7,040 nt of DNA from Fibrobacter succinogenes (lineage in GTDB: Bacteria; Fibrobacterota; Fibrobacteria; Fibrobacterales; CADBQJ01), in the NCBI GenBank assembly GCA_902796785.1, contig CADBQJ010000155.1, positions 1-7,040 on the forward strand, in the 5' to 3' direction. A program made the position numbers and the translations under genes. Each line of letters opens with the position of its first letter. Position 1 is the stretch's first letter. This document shows positions 1 to 7,040 of the stretch, one piece after another. The notes under the pieces were generated by a model. That model ran no database searches. It was not told the DNA's origin and saw only the letters and a program-made list of their open reading frames with translations.

Positions 1-160
1 GAAGCCCGCCGAAGCCAAGAAGGACGCCAAGGCCGAAGCGAAGCCCGCGGAAGCCAAGAAGGACGTCAAGGCCGAGGCCAAGCCCGCCGAAGCCAAGAAG
101 GAAGTCGCGCCCGCCAAGGCCGAAGCCAAGAAGCCCGAAGCGGCTCCCGCCAAGAAATAG
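1..160 (+). CDS. C-terminal end of a Lys/Ala/Glu/Pro-rich repeat protein (partial)
   Basis: The last 52 codons of a gene that begins before the window; the reading frame runs from base 2 to a TAG at 158-160. The visible protein consists only of Lys, Ala, Glu, Pro, Asp and Val. It is built on a 13-residue unit, KPAEAKKDAKAEA, repeated almost exactly, then a third unit that degenerates and ends in PAKK. No fold, catalytic motif or membrane segment can be seen. Basic, Ala/Pro-rich tails of this type are known on histone H1-like DNA-binding proteins, on some HU proteins, and as extensions of some ribosomal proteins, so a nucleic-acid-binding tail is the most reasonable inference. The parent protein cannot be named because its folded part is missing. 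It is convergent with sufS and is followed 19 nt later by a strong terminator hairpin. Confidence 0.75.
   Translation, partial: KPAEAKKDAKAEAKPAEAKKDVKAEAKPAEAKKEVAPAKAEAKKPEAAPAKK
2..118 (+). repeat. Three imperfect tandem copies of a 39-bp coding repeat
   Basis: Units lie at 2-40, 41-79 and 80-118. The first two differ only by a few substitutions and encode KPAEAKKDAKAEA and KPAEAKKDVKAEA. The third matches for about its first 24 bases and then diverges. The unit is a whole number of codons, so gain or loss of a copy would change the tail by 13 residues without shifting frame. Further copies may lie to the left of the window. Confidence 0.8.
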
Positions 161-179
161 CCTGCATCGAATGAACGCG

Positions 180-208
180 AAAGGGGTTCCGTTCCGGAAC
201 CCCTTTTT
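180..208 (+). terminator. Rho-independent terminator, probably shared by two convergent genes
   Basis: A perfect 9-bp GC-rich stem, GGGGTTCCG (183-191) with CGGAACCCC (195-203), closes a 3-nt loop. Flanking AAA (180-182) can pair with TTT (204-206), giving up to 12 bp. Five T residues follow on the plus strand (204-208), the classic intrinsic terminator form for the Lys-rich gene ending at 160. Read on the minus strand, the hairpin starts 16 nt after the sufS stop and is followed by three T residues, so it could also end the suf transcript, less strongly. Confidence 0.88.
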
Positions 209-222
209 CGCATGTCGGAATT

Positions 223-1446
223 CTAGCGGAAGAGCCGGATGACGCGCTCGAGCGCCGAAATCAGCCGGTCGATCTCCTCGGGGGCGCTGTAGACGCCGAA
301 CGAGGCGCGGATCGTGGCGGGGATCCCGAAGCGGTCCATCACCGGCTGCGCGCAGTGGTGGCCGGCGCGGACGGCGATGCCCTCCTCGTCGAGGATCAGG
401 GCGGCGTCGTGCGGGTGGATCCCCTCGAGCACGAAGCTCTGGATGGCGCTCTGCTCCTTCGGGGAGCCGACCAGGCGCGCCCCGGGGAGCCCGGAGAGCT
501 TCGCGCGGAGCTCGCGCAGAAGCTCGCGCTCGTGGGCCCCGATCGCCTCGAGCCCGACCTCGTCCACCCAGTCGAGCGCGGCGCCCAGCCCGATGATCTC
601 GGCGATCGGGGGAGTGCCGGCCTCGAAGCGGGCCGGCGGCGGCGCATATTCCGTCTTGGCGAACGTGACGCGGCTGATCATCTCGCCGCCGCCGTGCCAG
701 GGCGGCATGGCCTCGAGGAGCGCGGACCGGGCCCAGAGGACGCCGATCCCGGTGGGGCCGTAGACCTTGTGGCCCGAGAAGGCGAAGAAGTCGCACCCGA
801 GCTTCCGCACGTCGACCGGGAGGTGGGCGGCGGACTGCGCGCCGTCGACCAGCGTCAGCGCGCCCGCGGCGCGCGCGGCCCGGGCGATCTCGGCGACGGG
901 ATTGACCGTCCCGGTGGTGTTGGCCACCTGGTTCACGCAGACGATCCGGACCTTGCCGTCGGCGAGAAGGCCCGGCAGCGCGTCGAGCAGGAGGTTCGCG
1001 TCGTCGTCGCAGGGGATGACCCGGATCTCGGCCCCCTTCTCCTCGGCCAGGATCTGCCAGGGGACGATGTCGGCGTGGTGCTCCAGCGCGCCCAGGAGGA
1101 TGGCGTCGCCCGCGCGGACGTTCTTCCGCCCCCAGGTCTGGGCCACCAGGTTGATCGACTCGGTCGCGCCGCGGGTGAAGACCACCTCGTCGGCGCTTTC
1201 GGCCCCGAGGAACGAGGCGACGCGCGCCCGGGTCGCCTCGCAGCGCGAGGTGGTCCATTCGCTGAAGGCGTAGACGCCGCGCTTGACCGAGGAGTAGTGG
1301 TTGCGGTAGAAGTCGTCCATCGTCTCGATCACGCGGAGCGGCTTCTGGGCGGTGGCGGTGGTGTCGAGGTAGACGAGCGGCTTGTCGCCCACCTTGGCGG
1401 AGAGCACGGGGAACTGGGCCCGGATGGCGGAAAGGTCGAAGCTCAT
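223..1446 (-). CDS. sufS: SufS cysteine desulfurase (class II, PLP-dependent)
   Basis: A 407-residue protein (E. coli SufS has 406) that removes sulfur from L-cysteine, leaving alanine, and holds it as a persulfide for Fe-S cluster assembly in the cytoplasm. Visible active-site features: H123/H124 in LEHHADIVPW, D201 in VDGAQS, the PLP lysine K227 in SGHKVYGPTG, the catalytic C365 in RAGHHCAQP and R380 in ATIRAS. R92 and E96 (TRGATESIN) are also present. The short HHCAQP loop is typical of the SufS type rather than IscS. The ATG at 1446 overlaps the sufD stop in ATGA and gives the family length. An in-frame ATG 12 nt upstream (1458) is possible but would lie deeper inside sufD. SufS normally needs SufE or SufU as sulfur acceptor; neither is in the window. 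Oddities: the usual NVHRG(V/I)H reads SVKRGVY here (K55, Y59), and the usual AA(S/T)(A/T)QKP stretch reads TATAQKP. Confidence 0.97.
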   Translation of the reverse strand: MSFDLSAIRAQFPVLSAKVGDKPLVYLDTTATAQKPLRVIETMDDFYRNHYSSVKRGVYAFSEWTTSRCEATRARVASFLGAESADEVVFTRGATESINLVAQTWGRKNVRAGDAILLGALEHHADIVPWQILAEEKGAEIRVIPCDDDANLLLDALPGLLADGKVRIVCVNQVANTTGTVNPVAEIARAARAAGALTLVDGAQSAAHLPVDVRKLGCDFFAFSGHKVYGPTGIGVLWARSALLEAMPPWHGGGEMISRVTFAKTEYAPPPARFEAGTPPIAEIIGLGAALDWVDEVGLEAIGAHERELLRELRAKLSGLPGARLVGSPKEQSAIQSFVLEGIHPHDAALILDEEGIAVRAGHHCAQPVMDRFGIPATIRASFGVYSAPEEIDRLISALERVIRLFR

Positions 1447-2674
1447 TGGCGCGTCCATTGCGCGGCGATTTTTCGGGCGCCGCATTCGGGGAAGAGGTCG
1501 ACGATCTCCTGCGCGAAGCCGGCCACCAGCGCCGCGCGGGCCCGGTCTGGCGCGAATCCGCGCGAGAGGAGGTAGAAGAGCTCCTCGTCGTCGAGGGAGC
1601 CGTGGGTGGCGCCGTGGTCGCATTGCACGTCGTCGGCGAAGATCAGCAGCTGCGGCTTGCCCGCCGCGGAGGCCTTGTCGCCCAGGAGGAGCGAGCGGAT
1701 CAGCTGGTTCGACTTCGTGCCGTCGGCGCCGCGGTCCACTTGGACCGAGCCGTCCACGCTGGCGGAGGCGCCGTCGAAGACGATCTGGCGGTAGAGCTGG
1801 TCGCTTTCGCAGCGCGGGGCGTGGTGGAAGATCCGCACGTGGTGGTGCTGTTCCGCCTCGTCGCGGAGCGTGGAAAGCGAGCGAAGCTCGCAGCGGGCCC
1901 CTTCGCCGTCGAGGTGGACCTCGACGTGGCCGCGCGCGAGGGGCGAGCCGCCGCGGAATTCGCGGAACTCGAGGAGGGAGCCCTCGGCCTGCTCGACGCA
2001 AATCGAGGAGGTGACGGCGGCGCGCTTCATCGGCGGCTGCGCCCCGACCAGCGTCAGGCGCGAGCGGGGCCCCAGTTCGACCGCCAGGCTCAGGTGGCTC
2101 CAGCCGTCGACGTCGTTCTCGACGGGGAGGATCTCCACGACCGCGGCGCTTCCCTCGTCCAGGCGCAGACGGAGCGCGCTCGAGGAGAGCCGCCCCTCGG
2201 CGACCGGGCGCGGCCGCGCGGCGAGGCGCGCGACGACGGGGTTTCCGGCCTCGTCGCGGGGCGGAATCCGCACCCAGTCGAACCGGTCCGCGAAGCAGAG
2301 CGCGTAGAGCTCGACCGGGTCGGTCGTCCGCTCCGCGCGGAGGATCTCCTCTTCCAGGAGGTTGCCGCCGTCGGGCCGCGCGACGCACATGGCGTGCGGG
2401 CAGATCGGGCCGGCCGGGACCGTCTCCTCGGGAGGGGAGGGGAGCGGGGCCCCGTACCAGGAGTCCGCGTCGGCCCGGAAGAGCGGCGCGGGGTTCATGT
2501 AGGTGAAGGCCTCGTTGCGGGCGGTCGGAATCCCGACCTCGGCCAGCCGCTCGAGCGCCGCCCGGCGGACGGGGGCGAAGTCCGGCGCGCAGAGGCGGTC
2601 GAAGGCCTCCGCGCGTTCGCGCAGCGCCTCGTCGACGGGGCGCGAATTCCACGGAAGGGTCCGCCGCGCTTCGC

Positions 2675-2678
<4 letters not shown>
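1443..2678 (-). CDS. sufD: SufD, scaffold subunit of the SufBC2D complex
   Basis: A 411-residue protein (E. coli SufD has 423). SufD pairs with SufB through their parallel beta-helix cores; with two SufC ATPases they form the scaffold on which the nascent Fe-S cluster is built. The N-terminal helical region ends in GIPTARNEAFTYMNP, the counterpart of the usual GLPT..EEWKYT motif. The C-terminal end carries KPQLLIFADDVQCDHGATHG followed by DDEELFYLLSRG, the SufB/SufD family signature. H355 in CDHGAT corresponds to E. coli SufD H360, a residue implicated in cluster assembly at the SufB-SufD interface. The start is well supported: the ATG at 2678 overlaps the sufC stop by 4 nt and has a Shine-Dalgarno sequence (GAAGGA, 2684-2689) with a 5-nt gap. 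The stop overlaps sufS, again in ATGA. No SufB-type catalytic cysteine is expected here. It could only be confused with SufB, which is clearly a separate gene upstream. Confidence 0.96.
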
Positions 2679-3427
<749 letters not shown>

Positions 3428-3428
3428 G

Positions 3429-4880
<1,452 letters not shown>

Positions 4881-4884
4881 AGGC

Positions 4885-4892
4885 CGAAAATA
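4885..4892 (-). promoter_or_regulatory. TAnnTTnG octamer just before sufB (possible -7 element)
   Basis: The minus strand reads TATTTTCG, one mismatch from TAnnTTTG, the -7 promoter element described for Bacteroidota. It is 4 nt before the GTG start of sufB, in an otherwise GC-rich gap. If it is a promoter, transcription would begin at about the start codon. No convincing TTG (-33) or TTGACA (-35) partner is visible, so this is a weak call that rests on recurrence of the same octamer elsewhere in the window. Confidence 0.25.
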
Positions 4893-4908
4893 GCAATCCG
4901 AGAGGGCG

Positions 4909-5685
4909 CTAGAGGCCGACGCCGACGTGGGGAATCTCCCCGTTTTCGCCGGATCCGGCGGTCAGCGGCTCCACGCGGATGCCCGAGAAGACGCGGTCGC
5001 GGAGGGTGTCCTCGATGTAGAAGAGGGTGCCTCCGGAGGCGGCGCTGCAGTTGCCGCAGGCGCCCGAGTACTCGATGACCACGGTGGCCGGGTCGTCGAT
5101 CCGGACCAGGCGGGCGTCGCCGCCGTCGGCGCGCAGGGGGGCGCGGATGTCGCTCTCCAGGACCCGCTCGACCATCTCCATCCGCTCATCGTCGTCGGCC
5201 TCGAGCCACTTGGCGTCGCTCGCGCGGCGGATCTCCGAGGCGCTGGGCCCCAGGTCGGCGAACTTCGCCCGGACGGCGCGCAGGGCGAGGGCCGCGGCCT
5301 TCTTCTCGGGATAGTCGGCCGCGAAGCTCTTCGAGAACTCCGCGACGCGGGCCAGCTCGGGGGAGTCCTCGGGCAGGGCGCGCTCGTCGGGCCCCTCGCG
5401 CAGCCGGAGCTCCACTTCGTCGGGGGTCACGGAGAAGGCGCGGTCGACCGTCGCCCCCTCCATCAGCGAGCAGTGGACCTCGGCGATCGCGGTGAAGAGG
5501 ATTCCGCCGTAGGTGAAGAAACGGGCCTGCATGACCAGGTTCTCCACCGGGTCGACCATCAGGTAGATCTTCAGGTTGTCGATCTTGGTCTGGAGCAGGA
5601 CCACGGCCTTTTCGTCGGCGTCGTCCTGGAAGATGGCGCCGCGGTGGGCGGGGTTGCGGCTCAGCCGTTCGATCGTCGCGTTCAT
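4909..5685 (-). CDS. NifU/Nfu-like protein: IscU-type domain without cluster ligands, fused to an Nfu domain
   Basis: A 258-residue two-domain protein. Residues 10-85 align with Isc[10 protein letters not shown] matches the IscU NPRNVGSF, and ARFFTYGG...MEGATVDRA aligns without gaps to ARFKTYGCG...VKGKSLDEA. The canonical cluster ligands are gone, however: the CGD motif is absent, TYGC is TYGG, and no equivalent of the HCS cysteine exists. The only cysteine in this half is C72. Residues 86-165 are a charged, mostly helical-looking linker without cysteine, so the central [2Fe-2S] ferredoxin-like domain of classical NifU is also missing. Residues 169-240 are an Nfu domain with [11 protein letters not shown] and GACGNCSA (C210, C213), the CxxC that binds a [4Fe-4S] cluster between two subunits. 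The likely role is cluster carrier or delivery factor, with the N-terminal half used for docking. The ATG at 5685 lies 17 nt after the thioesterase stop; no Shine-Dalgarno sequence is visible. The frame stays open further upstream, but that part overlaps the thioesterase gene and is not coding. Confidence 0.88.
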   Translation of the reverse strand: MNATIERLSRNPAHRGAIFQDDADEKAVVLLQTKIDNLKIYLMVDPVENLVMQARFFTYGGILFTAIAEVHCSLMEGATVDRAFSVTPDEVELRLREGPDERALPEDSPELARVAEFSKSFAADYPEKKAAALALRAVRAKFADLGPSASEIRRASDAKWLEADDDERMEMVERVLESDIRAPLRADGGDARLVRIDDPATVVIEYSGACGNCSAASGGTLFYIEDTLRDRVFSGIRVEPLTAGSGENGEIPHVGVGL

Positions 5686-5691
5686 CGGGCG

Positions 5692-5699
5692 CAAAGATA
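5692..5699 (-). promoter_or_regulatory. TATCTTTG octamer before the NifU-like gene (possible -7 element)
   Basis: The minus strand reads TATCTTTG, an exact match to TAnnTTTG. It fills most of the short gap between the thioesterase stop and the NifU-like ATG and leaves 6 nt before the start codon. A promoter here would give a leaderless or nearly leaderless transcript, which would fit the lack of a Shine-Dalgarno sequence. No upstream -33 element is apparent because that position lies inside thioesterase coding sequence. Weak call. Confidence 0.3.
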
Positions 5700-5702
5700 G
5701 GT

Positions 5703-6218
5703 TTATGCGCCCTTCTTGGCCTCCTCCGCGGAGAGTTCGGCGCTCAGCGCGATGCGGTGCGCGCGGCGGATCTCGGCCTGGGCGAACCGGCGCTTCTCCT
5801 CCTCCGTCTCGGGGAGGATCGGGGGGAGCGTCAGCTTCTTGCCCGAGGGATCCAGCGCCACGAAGGTGAGGTAGGCCTTGCAGACCTTGACGGGGGTCAG
5901 GACGCTCTCCCAGGGGTTCTCCATCGTCACCACGGCGCCCACCTCCATGGAGGAGTTGAAGCTGCGGTTGACGCAGGAGCGGACCGTGACGATGGCCCCC
6001 TGCCGGATGGGGCGGTGGAACTCCACGCGGTCGATGGCGACGGTCACCACCCCCGCGCCGGCGTGCCGGAAGGCCGAAAGGCCCGCGCACTTGTCGATCA
6101 TGCTCAGAAGCTTGCCGCCGAACATGGTGCCGTAGATGTTCAGGTCGCCCTGGGTGACCATTTCGAAGACCTCGGCGCAGGTCGATGCGACGGTGTGTCC
6201 TTGCGTTTCTTCGCTCAT
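5703..6218 (-). CDS. Hotdog-fold acyl-CoA thioesterase (YciA/ACOT-like)
   Basis: A 171-residue single-domain protein, the usual size for bacterial acyl-CoA thioesterases that hydrolyse acyl-CoA to free acid and CoA in the cytoplasm. The hotdog signature is clear: GDLNIYGTMFGGKLLSMID (N27 and D42 occupy the positions of the catalytic Asn/Asp pair), then VVTVAIDRVEFHRPIRQG and the SFNSSMEVG strand (86-94). The charged C-terminal end (about 140-171) is probably helical. The ATG at 6218 has an AAGGGG ribosome-binding sequence (6225-6230) 6 nt away. It is the first gene of the minus-strand cluster, 17 nt before the NifU-like gene and facing away from the GH18 gene. The chain length of the substrate cannot be told from sequence. 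A functional tie to Fe-S assembly is not known for this family; co-transcription may be incidental. Confidence 0.92.
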   Translation of the reverse strand: MSEETQGHTVASTCAEVFEMVTQGDLNIYGTMFGGKLLSMIDKCAGLSAFRHAGAGVVTVAIDRVEFHRPIRQGAIVTVRSCVNRSFNSSMEVGAVVTMENPWESVLTPVKVCKAYLTFVALDPSGKKLTLPPILPETEEEKRRFAQAEIRRAHRIALSAELSAEEAKKGA

Positions 6219-6253
6219 GTCGGGCCCCTTTTTCCCCTAAATTACAAATCGTC

Positions 6254-6263
6254 AACGGCCGTT
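6254..6263. promoter_or_regulatory. Perfect 10-bp palindrome AACGGCCGTT (possible operator)
   Basis: AACGGCCGTT equals its own reverse complement. It lies near the middle of the divergent intergenic region, between the two candidate -7 octamers, where a dimeric regulator could act on both directions. Short GC palindromes arise by chance in GC-rich DNA, and no second copy is visible, so the functional call is weak. Confidence 0.25.
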
Positions 6264-6320
6264 TTACATCGCATCCGGCCCGGGGGAACATAAATTCGAA
6301 ACGAAACAACGCCCAACCGC

Positions 6321-6324
6321 GGAG
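6321..6324 (+). promoter_or_regulatory. Ribosome-binding site GGAG fixing the GH18 lipoprotein start
   Basis: GGAG lies 5 nt before the ATG at 6330, a good Shine-Dalgarno distance. The protein starting there has a textbook lipoprotein signal peptide, which supports this start. Confidence 0.7.
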
Positions 6325-6329
6325 CTCCG

Positions 6330-7040
6330 ATGAAACGCCGACCCTTCGCCCTTTCGATCTCCCTCCTGGCCGCCTTCGCCGTCATGGCGTGCGCCCCCGC
6401 CGCCCCCAAGCCCGCGCCGGAAGGCGCCCCCGCTCCCGAAACGGCGGCAACTCCCGCTCCCGAAACCGCGCCCGCCGCCGAGCCCGCCGCTCCGCAGGCC
6501 GCGCCCGAAGCGCGGATTCCGCTCGCGCCGCAGCAGGTGATCACCTGGATCTCGCCCTACGGCATCCCGCAGGCGATGAAGGTGCTCGACGCCAGGGGAG
6601 AGCAGATCGCGCGGGGGCTGACCGAGCTGGCGCTCCAGTTCTGGGGGCCCACCGAACAGGGCAAGGTGCAGTACGCCGTCCACGAGGCGACCAAGCCCAA
6701 CGACGAATTCGTCGTCCATTTCCGCGACTGGGCCAAGTCGAAGGGAATCCGGACGATCCTCTGCGTCTACAACTACAACGGCTCGTGGGACTGGGACCTC
6801 GCCGCGAAAGCGATCGCGGTCGACGACGGCGAGACCTTCGCGCAGGCGCTGGTCGACGAGGCGGTCCGTCTCGAGCTCGACGGCGTCGACATCGACCTGG
6901 AGGGGGTGGGGGACCACGAAGCCGACCGCGCCCGGTTCGCCGCCTTCCTGCAAAAGCTCTCCGCGAAGCTCAAGGCCAAGGGGCTCAAGCTCTCGGTCGA
7001 CTCGTTCCACAGCCCCTGCTACAACGCCCCCAACATGAGC
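6330..7040 (+). CDS. Secreted lipoprotein with a GH18-type glycosidase domain (partial, N-terminal 237 residues)
   Basis: An open frame from the ATG at 6330 to the window edge; the C-terminal end is missing. Residues 1-21 form a lipoprotein signal: MKRRP, a hydrophobic stretch FALSISLLAAFAV and lipobox VMAC, with C21 as the lipid-modified residue. A22 follows rather than Asp, so the outer membrane is likely if this organism is Gram-negative and follows the enterobacterial rule. Residues 22-66 are a Pro/Ala/Glu linker with repeated PAPE. From about residue 69 (QVITWISPYG) a GH18-like TIM barrel begins. DGVDIDLEG (184-192) is the DxxDxDxE catalytic motif, with D187, D189 and the proton donor E191 all present. 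The family cleaves beta-1,4-linked N-acetylglucosamine polymers or glycans by substrate-assisted catalysis. The usual SxGG motif on barrel strand 3 is replaced by ILCVYNYNGSWDW, so chitinase activity should not be assumed. An endo-glycosidase or spore/peptidoglycan hydrolase subtype is equally possible. It is divergent from the suf cluster and probably unrelated to it. Confidence 0.88.
   Translation, partial: MKRRPFALSISLLAAFAVMACAPAAPKPAPEGAPAPETAATPAPETAPAAEPAAPQAAPEARIPLAPQQVITWISPYGIPQAMKVLDARGEQIARGLTELALQFWGPTEQGKVQYAVHEATKPNDEFVVHFRDWAKSKGIRTILCVYNYNGSWDWDLAAKAIAVDDGETFAQALVDEAVRLELDGVDIDLEGVGDHEADRARFAAFLQKLSAKLKAKGLKLSVDSFHSPCYNAPNMS

Larger units (their letters stand above)
6219..6329. 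promoter_or_regulatory. Divergent intergenic region, likely promoters for the suf cluster and the GH18 gene
   Basis: A 111-nt gap between divergently oriented genes, richer in A/T than its surroundings, and so the natural place for the operon promoter on the minus strand and the GH18 promoter on the plus strand. Candidate core elements are TAATTTAG on the minus strand (6237-6244, 18 nt before the thioesterase ATG) and TAAATTCG on the plus strand (6291-6298, 31 nt before the GH18 ATG). Both fit TAnnTTnG. No good sigma70 -35/-10 pair at 16-18 nt spacing was found in either direction. No clear site for a known Fe-S regulator such as IscR could be recognised. Confidence 0.55.

Noticed and set aside
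1..160. A CRISPR array or mobile-element repeat at the left edge.
   Set aside because: The repeats are directly adjacent without unique spacers, are in frame with a continuous coding sequence ending in TAG, and the unit is a multiple of three.
1447..2652. An open frame extending sufS upstream, giving an apparent 809-residue product from 2652 to 223 on the minus strand.
   Set aside because: The upstream part is Arg/Pro/Gly-rich and lies out of frame over sufD, which encodes a clear SufD. It is a by-product of high GC content, and the true sufS start at 1446 gives the family length.
4909..5685. Annotating this gene as a normal IscU/SufU scaffold or as classical nifU.
   Set aside because: All IscU-type ligand cysteines and the central ferredoxin-like domain are missing; only the C-terminal Nfu CxxC is present, so no gene symbol was assigned.
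5686..6309. An open frame extending the NifU-like gene upstream to 6309 on the minus strand (apparent 466 residues).
   Set aside because: The extension overlaps the thioesterase gene out of frame and has no recognisable domain; homology to IscU/NifU begins just after the ATG at 5685.
6219..6329. A standard sigma70 promoter or an IscR site in the divergent region.
   Set aside because: TTTACA (6263-6268) and TAAATT (6291-6296) are 22 nt apart, too far for sigma70, and no matching pair was found on the minus strand. No IscR-like motif could be recognised by eye.
6264..7010. A 248-residue open frame on the minus strand opposite the GH18 gene.
   Set aside because: The plus strand carries a signal peptide, lipobox, ribosome-binding site and GH18 motif; the minus frame has biased shadow composition and no motif.

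Overview
This is a GC-rich bacterial window. Third codon positions are mostly G or C, and the few AT-rich patches sit in the gaps between genes. It centres on a six-gene, minus-strand cluster for iron-sulfur (Fe-S) cluster assembly. In transcription order the cluster reads: hotdog-fold acyl-CoA thioesterase, NifU/Nfu-like protein, sufB, sufC, sufD, sufS. Gaps inside it are 17, 28 and 1 nt, followed by two 4-nt ATGA overlaps, so it looks like one operon with translational coupling of sufC-sufD-sufS. All four Suf proteins are full length, and the motifs I checked are intact. They give a complete SufBC2D scaffold plus the SufS desulfurase. No sufE, sufU, sufA or regulator gene is present in the window.

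Layout: 1-160 (+) is the C-terminal end of a Lys/Ala/Glu/Pro-rich protein built from a 13-residue repeat. At 180-208 a strong hairpin plus T-run lies between that gene and the convergent end of sufS, and probably terminates both. From 223 to 6218 (-) lies the Suf operon. At 6219-6329 is a 111-nt AT-richer divergent intergenic region with a perfect 10-bp palindrome. From 6330 to the window edge (+) is the start of a predicted lipoprotein with a Pro/Ala/Glu-rich linker and a glycoside hydrolase family 18 (GH18)-type catalytic domain.

How the genes work together: SufS takes sulfur from cysteine. SufB, SufC and SufD form the ATP-driven scaffold that builds the cluster. The Nfu domain of the NifU-like protein (C210/C213) probably carries or delivers clusters. 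The thioesterase has no known role in this pathway; it may only share the promoter.

The points most worth a second look are as follows. (1) The NifU-like protein keeps an IscU-shaped N-terminal domain but has lost every canonical IscU cluster ligand, while its C-terminal Nfu CxxC is intact. (2) An octamer TAnnTTnG stands before the start of all four genes that have any upstream gap to hold one. In two cases it is only 4-6 nt from the start codon and there is no Shine-Dalgarno sequence, which hints at leaderless internal transcripts. (3) SufS has non-standard residues at usually invariant positions. (4) The GH18 domain has the DxxDxDxE motif but not the usual SxGG motif.

Taxonomy cannot be fixed from this sequence. 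The octamer resembles the -7 element (TAnnTTTG) of Bacteroidota promoters, so a high-GC relative in the wider Fibrobacterota/Bacteroidota/Gemmatimonadota grouping is a guess, not a result.
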